This document shows, piece after piece, positions 1 to 3,972 of a stretch of DNA of 6,117 nt; the first letter of the stretch is position 1; each line of letters starts with the position of its first letter. This stretch comes from Chloroflexota bacterium (GTDB lineage: Bacteria > Chloroflexota > Dehalococcoidia > Dehalococcoidales > RBG-16-60-22). Both the position numbers and the translations under genes were made by a program. The DNA is taken from NCBI GenBank assembly GCA_025358235.1, contig JANYKH010000029.1, forward strand, positions 1-6,117, written 5' to 3'. The notes under the pieces are model-generated. The model saw only the letters and a program-made list of their open reading frames with translations. It did no database searches and had not been told where the DNA came from.

Positions 1-1518
1 CACCGCTGGTGCCAGTGGCTGAGTGCGCTTTATCCCAGGGGGGTTTACCAGGGTGAACAGGAAAAACTGCAGGATTTTAATAAATCCCTGCCGGAATATA
101 TCGTAGAAAAACTGGTTCGCCCTGCCGCCGCTGAGGGCAAGATTGTCGTTATCCTGGCGGAGGAGTGGCAGACCGCCGAGGCGATGTGCCGCATCGGGGA
201 TCTCGCCCGGGACAACGGTCTTTCTGACAACATCATCGCTTTCTGGAACGCTAACAATACCTTTGGGTTTGAAAACATTGATTGGGAACACCTGAGCCGT
301 GTTTCCACCCTGACCACGGTCAGCCGTTATATGCGCAACCTTATGCGCGGCTTGGGGCTCAAGACACTGGTAATCCCCAACGGCATCCTCTCTTCGCTTC
401 TGGCTGATGTGGACGTTAGAGCGAGCGCCTCTTTGCGGGCGGATTTGCCCGGAGACCTGGTGCTTTGCAAAATTGCCCGCTGGGATCCCAGTAAATGCTG
501 GGAGTCCGCGCTGGATGCTACGGCCATGCTCAAAGCCGGTGGCACCGCCGTCAAGTTGTGGGCGCGGGGGGGGCTGGAGCCTTATGGGGAAGTTGTCACC
601 AAAAAGGCGGTTGACCTGGGTCTGAGCATGCGGGAAGTCGGGACCCCCGGCACCATTATCACTGACTATGACGAGCCTTTTGCCGGCGCCAATGCGGACA
701 TTTATAACGTAAAATGCCACTGCCCCCAGAGTTTTCTCAGGGTGCTTTATAACGCTTCTGATGCCGTGTTGGCCAACAGCCGCCATGAACCTTTCGGACT
801 GGTGGGGCTTGAAGCCATGGCGGCGGGGGGCATCGCCTTTACCGGTGGCACCGGCGAAGATTACGCTATACCATTCCACAATTCCATCGTCCTGGAGACG
901 ACTGACCCCAGGGAAATGGAAGAATACCTCGCGTTTCTTAAAGATCATCCGGAAACCGTCCGCCGTATTCGTAAAACTGCGAAAGAGACGGCACGCGAGT
1001 ATACCTGGGAGCGCGTGATTGACGTGTTGATCCGCAAACTGGAATATCAGGCCAGGCTGCAGGGCTTGCTGGCCGTGCCGCGGGTAGGCCGTCCCGCTCC
1101 GGAAACACCTCAAGTGGTCTCCCCGGGCGCTGAAACCCCCGCAGGGGCGTTGTCCCGTTTCACGGGGTATAAAGGGGAATTCAGTAATGTTTACAATTTC
1201 GTCCGCGAACTAAAAACGGAACAGCTGCTCCGGGAAAGGGCGGACAAGATGCAGCAGCGGGCGGAACCGCCTCTGGTGTTCCACAACCATGACGGCGCCA
1301 TTTATGCCACGATGGAAGAACTCATGGAAGGTCTTCCGCTGATGAGTGAAGAGACCTTTAAATTCCATGTTGACGCTATGCACAATGATTTCAGTAATTG
1401 GATCAGGGATGTTTACGGGGAAAAGAAACTGGCCGGGGACATCGGCCAGGCAAAAGACCGTGCCGCCGCGGCGGCCGTGCTGGCCCGTTTTTGGATCCCT
1501 ATGGCGCCCCGGAAATAG
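1..1518 (+). CDS. GT-B glycosyltransferase (GT4 type) with a C-terminal DUF5752-like domain, 5' end missing
   Basis: The frame is open from the first base and stops at TAG 1516-1518, so 505 residues are visible and the true start lies upstream. An internal ATG at 184 is not the start, because conserved sequence (HRWCQWL, LPEYIVEKLVRPAA) precedes it. The visible part covers the end of the N-terminal GT-B lobe (FWNANNT, TTVSRYM, IPNG near visible residue 127) and the nucleotide-sugar-binding lobe. There ARWDPSK (residues 159-165) is the usual basic phosphate-binding loop, and EPFGLVGLE (263-271) is the retaining EX7E motif, followed by AAGGIAFTGGTGEDYA. A Pro/Ala-rich linker (about 360-385) leads to an extra domain (about 420-495) with FHNHDG, FHV, NDFSNWI and LA signatures, which I recall as DUF5752-like. 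It probably transfers a sugar, possibly glucose, in the cytoplasm to an unknown acceptor. galU follows after 19 nt. Family assignment is firm; donor, acceptor and linkage cannot be read from the sequence. Confidence 0.88.
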   Translation, partial: HRWCQWLSALYPRGVYQGEQEKLQDFNKSLPEYIVEKLVRPAAAEGKIVVILAEEWQTAEAMCRIGDLARDNGLSDNIIAFWNANNTFGFENIDWEHLSRVSTLTTVSRYMRNLMRGLGLKTLVIPNGILSSLLADVDVRASASLRADLPGDLVLCKIARWDPSKCWESALDATAMLKAGGTAVKLWARGGLEPYGEVVTKKAVDLGLSMREVGTPGTIITDYDEPFAGANADIYNVKCHCPQSFLRVLYNASDAVLANSRHEPFGLVGLEAMAAGGIAFTGGTGEDYAIPFHNSIVLETTDPREMEEYLAFLKDHPETVRRIRKTAKETAREYTWERVIDVLIRKLEYQARLQGLLAVPRVGRPAPETPQVVSPGAETPAGALSRFTGYKGEFSNVYNFVRELKTEQLLRERADKMQQRAEPPLVFHNHDGAIYATMEELMEGLPLMSEETFKFHVDAMHNDFSNWIRDVYGEKKLAGDIGQAKDRAAAAAVLARFWIPMAPRK

Positions 1519-1526
1519 TTGGTAGC

Positions 1527-1533
1527 GAGGAAG
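1527..1533 (+). promoter_or_regulatory. galU ribosome binding site
   Basis: GAGGAAG lies in the 19-nt gap after the glycosyltransferase stop. GAGG ends 7 nt before the ATG at 1538. A TTG at 1535 in the same frame is only 1 nt from this element, so the ATG is the better start. No room for a separate promoter is seen, which supports co-transcription with the upstream gene. Confidence 0.75.
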
Positions 1534-1537
1534 TTTG

Positions 1538-2464
1538 ATGAAGATCAGGAAAGCGGTTATCGCGGCGGCCGGGTGGGGCACCCGTTTTTTGCCTTTGACC
1601 AAAACCATGCCCAAGGAAATGCTGCCGCTGCTGAATAAGCCCATTATCCAGTACAGCATTGAAGAACTGGCCGGCGCAGGAATAGAGATGGCGGTGGTCA
1701 TTACTTCACAGGGCAAACGGGCGATTGAAGACTACTTTGACCGCTCTCCGGATCTGGAGCAAATGCTGGCAGAGAAAGGCATGGTGGAGAAATCACGTGA
1801 AGTGCGTGACGTCTGTAACATGCTCGATGTTTGCTACGTACGGCAGAAAGAACAACTTGGCCTGGGCCATGCCCTGCTGGCTGCCCGGAACATGATCGGC
1901 AACGAGCCTTTTGTGCTTGTCCTGCCTGACGACCTTTTTGAATACGGCGAACAAGTTTTAATGCGGATGATGGATATTCACCGCCAATACGGCGGCTGCG
2001 TGCTGGCCTCTGCCCGGGTCGCTGACAAGGATGTCACGCGTTACGGCATTATCGGCCCCGAAGAATTATCCAACCGCGTTTACAGGGTTAAAAACCTGAT
2101 TGAAAAACCGAGCCTGGCGGAGGCCCCGTCAAACCTGGCAGTGATGGGAAGGTATATCCTAACGCCGGATATTTTTGAAATCCTGATGAATACTCCGCCC
2201 GGCCGCAACCAGGAAATCCAGTTAACTGACGGCTTGCAGCGTCTCTTGAAACGTTCCCCTATGTTTGCCTATGAAGCTGAGGGAGAACGCTATGACGCCG
2301 GCAGCCTGGCCGGGTGGCTGGATGCAACTTTTGCGATGGCGCTAAAAGACCCGGTTATCGGGCCGGAATTGAAACAGAGTATCATGCGTCGTCTGCAATT
2401 GGATAACGCTCCCGCCAAAACGGCCTCCAAGGACCAACCGGTATTGCCCGGAATTCTGAACTAA
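1538..2464 (+). CDS. galU: UTP-glucose-1-phosphate uridylyltransferase
   Basis: The enzyme makes UDP-glucose and pyrophosphate from UTP and glucose 1-phosphate in the cytoplasm. The 308-residue length is normal for bacterial GalU. The N-terminal nucleotide-binding signature GWGTRFLPLTKTMPKE (residues 12-27) is followed by QLGLGHALL (106-114), LPDD (129-132, the likely metal/nucleotide aspartates), IEKP (188-191), MGRYIL (203-208), EIQLTDGL (226-233) and ERYDAGSLAGW (250-260). All are hallmarks of the GalU family rather than of RfbA or GlmU. The Gly-rich loop has Trp13 where many relatives have Leu or Met, probably neutral. The start is ATG 1538, chosen on ribosome-binding-site spacing over TTG 1535. 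It lies 19 nt after the glycosyltransferase and is probably its UDP-glucose supplier. The last 20 residues or so look like a non-conserved tail. Possible stem-loop terminators follow the stop. Confidence 0.95.
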   Translation: MKIRKAVIAAAGWGTRFLPLTKTMPKEMLPLLNKPIIQYSIEELAGAGIEMAVVITSQGKRAIEDYFDRSPDLEQMLAEKGMVEKSREVRDVCNMLDVCYVRQKEQLGLGHALLAARNMIGNEPFVLVLPDDLFEYGEQVLMRMMDIHRQYGGCVLASARVADKDVTRYGIIGPEELSNRVYRVKNLIEKPSLAEAPSNLAVMGRYILTPDIFEILMNTPPGRNQEIQLTDGLQRLLKRSPMFAYEAEGERYDAGSLAGWLDATFAMALKDPVIGPELKQSIMRRLQLDNAPAKTASKDQPVLPGILN

Positions 2465-2468
2465 TTTA

Positions 2469-2491
2469 TAGCCAGAAGCCGGTTCTGGTTA
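2469..2491 (+). terminator. stem-loop just after galU (weak terminator candidate)
   Basis: A 9-bp stem with one G-U pair closes a 5-nt loop (GCCGG): left arm 2469-2477, right arm 2483-2491, starting 5 nt after the galU stop. No run of T follows the right arm, so it is not a textbook Rho-independent terminator. It could act as a 3'-end stabilising hairpin, or together with the next hairpin. Confidence 0.3.
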
Positions 2492-2509
2492 AAGCCTGAT
2501 CCATGGGCT

Positions 2510-2547
2510 AAATTTCACCCCTTTAAGCGTGTTGAAGGGTGGAATTT
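2510..2547. terminator. candidate bidirectional terminator hairpin between convergent galU and usp
   Basis: The inverted repeat AAATTTCACCC (2510-2520) and GGGTGGAATTT (2537-2547) gives an 11-bp stem with one G-U pair and a 16-nt loop. Both arms end in A/T-rich trinucleotides outside a GC core, so a short TTT follows the core on either strand. It sits between two convergent genes, where a shared terminator is expected. The T tract is short, so termination strength is uncertain. Confidence 0.42.
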
Positions 2548-2634
2548 GCATATTTGCGTACTGAAGAGGCGCGCGTCAGGCGAGGAGGTGGAGGAAACCC
2601 TTCCCCGCCATTCGCGTCACGGGCAGGTGCCATT

Positions 2635-2647
2635 ACCGGTGACCGGT
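2635..2647. repeat. 13-bp palindrome ACCGGT-G-ACCGGT
   Basis: Two copies of the self-complementary hexamer ACCGGT flank a single G, giving a perfect palindrome around a central base. It lies 32 nt downstream of the usp stop codon (usp reads leftwards). ACCGGT also occurs elsewhere in the window, inside genes, so the hexamer itself is not rare here. No function can be assigned. Confidence 0.35.
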
Positions 2648-2678
2648 TCAGACCCCGCCGTTATTTGCAATCTTGATT

Positions 2679-3200
2679 CTAAACGGTGGCCCTATACATT
2701 GGTTTTGGGGCGTGTTGTGCGGTTGGTTCAGGATTAAGGGCGAAACCGGGTACGCAACCCGGCGCGCGGACCATTAAAGTGGGAACGCATACTGTACGCA
2801 GCAGGCGGTCAGCCACGCTGCCCCAAACCCACCGGCTTATCCCGGAGCGCCCATGAGTGGCCATGATGATGATATCGACCCCATTTTTTTCGGCGAAGTC
2901 AGCCAGAGAGTGCACCGGCTCTCCAACTATTATTTCAGATTTCATTTGACCGTTGGCGGTCATTTGTTTCAGAACGCCATCCAGGTACTTACGTGCGTCA
3001 TCCACTCGCGCGCTGTTAAATTCATCAAGCTGGGCTTGGGTAAACATTACTTCCCCCGCCCCCGCCGGAATAAAAGGCTCCACCACCTGGATAAAAATGA
3101 TCTCCGGTTCCTGGCAGGATTTGGCGACATCCGTAACATGCGGCAGAACGCATTCGGCTAATTGGGATCCGTCCAGAGGAACCAGGATTTTTTTGTACAT
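2679..3200 (-). CDS. universal stress protein, UspA family, single domain
   Basis: A cytoplasmic nucleotide-binding stress protein of 173 residues. The N-terminal strand KKILVPLDGS (residues 3-12) carries the family's conserved Asp10. The C-terminal loop ATHGRSGISRWVWGS (114-128) matches the ATP-binding pattern G-2X-G-9X-G(S/T), except that the first Gly is Ala114, a common substitution. It is followed by VPTLMVRAP (139-147). ATP-type binding is therefore likely but not proven. About 26 residues follow the last family strand, a low-complexity Pro/Ala tail that makes it longer than a typical 140-150-residue member. The start is ATG 3200: GGAGG lies 5 nt upstream, and the in-frame TTG at 3212 overlaps that element. 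It is divergent from the acetyltransferase gene and convergent with galU. Which stress it answers cannot be told. Confidence 0.92.
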   Translation of the reverse strand: MYKKILVPLDGSQLAECVLPHVTDVAKSCQEPEIIFIQVVEPFIPAGAGEVMFTQAQLDEFNSARVDDARKYLDGVLKQMTANGQMKSEIIVGEPVHSLADFAEKNGVDIIIMATHGRSGISRWVWGSVADRLLRTVCVPTLMVRAPGCVPGFALNPEPTAQHAPKPMYRATV

Positions 3201-3205
3201 GTGTG

Positions 3206-3210
3206 CCTCC
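3206..3210 (-). promoter_or_regulatory. usp ribosome binding site, decides the start
   Basis: GGAGG on the minus strand (CCTCC on plus) lies 5 nt before the ATG at 3200. The upstream in-frame TTG (3210-3212) overlaps the first G of this element and cannot use it, so the four extra N-terminal residues of the longer reading frame should be dropped. Confidence 0.85.
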
Positions 3211-3374
3211 AACTATAAATTAAGCGGATTCTCTACAAACTGTATACCAATTTTAGTAAACCACCTGTTCCAAAGTCATAAAAGCCGACGCGGATTAGTT
3301 ACATTAGTATTAAATATTGGCTGTAACAAACCGGTTGTGTTATCAAGTTACAATCTTGTGAATTAAGGTCAAAA
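3211..3374. promoter_or_regulatory. divergent control region between usp and the acetyltransferase gene
   Basis: This stretch is visibly richer in A and T than the flanking genes and must hold the promoters of both divergent genes. I could not find a convincing -35/-10 pair with 16-18 nt spacing on either strand. TACAAT at 3349-3354 is a good -10 hexamer for the rightward gene but lacks a matching -35. The stretch contains the repeat elements listed separately. The rightward gene has only a weak ribosome binding site, AAGG at 3365-3368, 6 nt before its ATG. Confidence 0.6.
3322..3352. repeat. imperfect palindrome and TGTAAC/GTTACA repeats, possible operator
   Basis: AACCGGTT (3329-3336) is a perfect 8-bp palindrome flanked by TAACA on the left (3324-3328) and TGTTA on the right after one extra G (3338-3342). 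The unit is bracketed by TGTAAC (3322-3327) and its inverse GTTACA (3347-3352). A further GTTACA lies at 3298-3303. Such symmetry between divergent genes fits a regulator binding site, but no regulator gene is present in the window. AT-richness makes part of this likely by chance. Confidence 0.35.
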
Positions 3375-3878
3375 ATGCACATTAGAGAAGAAACCAGCGA
3401 AGACGTTTTTGCGGTTCGGGAATTAATTACGGCCGCTTTTGGCGGCACAATGGAAGCCGAACTGGTGGACAGTATCAGGCAGCGTGGCGTGCACATAATT
3501 TCCCTCGTGGCGGTTCAGGATGAGGATGTGGTGGGTTACGTCCTGTTTTCCCCGGTCCACATAGAGACCAGGCATGAGCTCCCGGTCATGGGGCTGGGTC
3601 CGGTGGCCGTTTTACCCTTCTTTCAAAAACAGGGCATCGGACGGGCATTGATTAAAGCGGGTCTTGAAAAGTGTTATGTTGGGGGAGAAAAAGCTGTCGT
3701 AGTTCTCGGCGACGCGGCCTACTATACCCGGTTTGGGTTCAAACCGGCCCATTCTTTCGGCATCAAATCAATCTATGAAGCCCCGCCGGAAAACTTCATG
3801 GTTATGGAGCTTGAAGAAAACACACTGGCCGGAGTTACGGGCATTGCCCGGTACCAGCAGGAATTCGAAGAATTTTAA
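3375..3878 (+). CDS. GNAT family N-acetyltransferase, YhbS type
   Basis: A 167-residue cytoplasmic enzyme predicted to move an acetyl group from acetyl-CoA to an amine. The GNAT core is clear: the N-terminal IREET-DVFAVRELITAAF helix region, strand SLVAVQDEDVVGYVLFSPV (residues 43-61), then GLGPVAVLPFFQKQGIGRALI (73-93). In that segment Q84-K-Q-G87-I-G89 is the acetyl-CoA pyrophosphate-binding motif (Q/R-x-x-G-x-G/A). Motif B follows as VVVLGDAAYYTRFGFKPA (108-125). The layout and the GDxxYYxRFGF signature match the YhbS-like group (COG3153), whose substrates are mostly unknown. The start is the ATG at 3375 with a weak AAGG ribosome binding site. It is a single gene, with the divergent usp upstream and ligD 94 nt downstream behind its own promoter. 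No convincing terminator follows it. The substrate cannot be predicted. Confidence 0.92.
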   Translation: MHIREETSEDVFAVRELITAAFGGTMEAELVDSIRQRGVHIISLVAVQDEDVVGYVLFSPVHIETRHELPVMGLGPVAVLPFFQKQGIGRALIKAGLEKCYVGGEKAVVVLGDAAYYTRFGFKPAHSFGIKSIYEAPPENFMVMELEENTLAGVTGIARYQQEFEEF

Positions 3879-3921
3879 AGCTCGGATCGAAAGTAGGGGT
3901 GTTTACGGATTATCATCGTCC

Positions 3922-3951
3922 GTGACAGGTGAGACAATAGGGTCGTAGAAT
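3922..3951 (+). promoter_or_regulatory. sigma-70/SigA-type promoter of ligD
   Basis: The -35 box GTGACA (3922-3927, five of six consensus bases) and the -10 box TAGAAT (3946-3951, five of six) are separated by 18 nt. Transcription would begin near 3958, leaving a leader of about 15 nt with the ribosome binding site. It does not resemble the sporulation sigma-G consensus that drives ligD in Bacillus subtilis. Predicted by eye only. Confidence 0.5.
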
Positions 3952-3962
3952 CCTCTATTTAC

Positions 3963-3969
3963 GAGGAGG
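3963..3969 (+). promoter_or_regulatory. ligD ribosome binding site
   Basis: A strong GAGGAGG ends 3 nt before the ATG at 3973. An in-frame TAG at 3946 and the absence of another start codon in between fix the start of ligD at this ATG. Confidence 0.8.
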
Positions 3970-3972
3970 CTG

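Noticed and set aside
566..573. Run of eight G in the glycosyltransferase gene, considered as a phase-variation tract or frameshift error
   Set aside because: The frame continues through it into well-conserved GT motifs, and the encoded ARGGLEPYG is natural. Eight bases alone in a GC-rich gene is weak evidence.
1210..1716. 168-codon open frame on the minus strand
   Set aside because: It lies antisense across the end of the glycosyltransferase and the start of galU, both of which have strong family motifs in their own frame. Its translation shows no recognisable domain.
2546..2737. 63-codon plus-strand open frame in the convergent gap
   Set aside because: It has no clear ribosome binding site, overlaps a hairpin arm at its start and runs antisense into usp. 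The composition is not protein-like.
2853..3366. Two plus-strand open frames of 102 and 137 codons opposite usp
   Set aside because: Both are shadows of the conserved usp gene on the other strand; the longer one also runs through the AT-rich promoter region.
3211..3374. Specific -35/-10 promoters for usp and the acetyltransferase gene
   Set aside because: Several -10-like hexamers exist in this AT-rich stretch (for example TACAAT 3349-3354), but none has an acceptable -35 at 16-18 nt, so no exact promoter is claimed.
3905..3923. ACGGA/TCCGT inverted repeat after the acetyltransferase gene
   Set aside because: Only 5 bp with a 9-nt loop and no T tract, so not a credible terminator; likely chance.
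3951..3967. Hairpin TCCTC/GAGGA that could hide the ligD ribosome binding site
   Set aside because: The left arm overlaps the -10 box and would lie upstream of the predicted transcription start near 3958, so it would not be in the mRNA from that promoter. The stem is only 5 bp.
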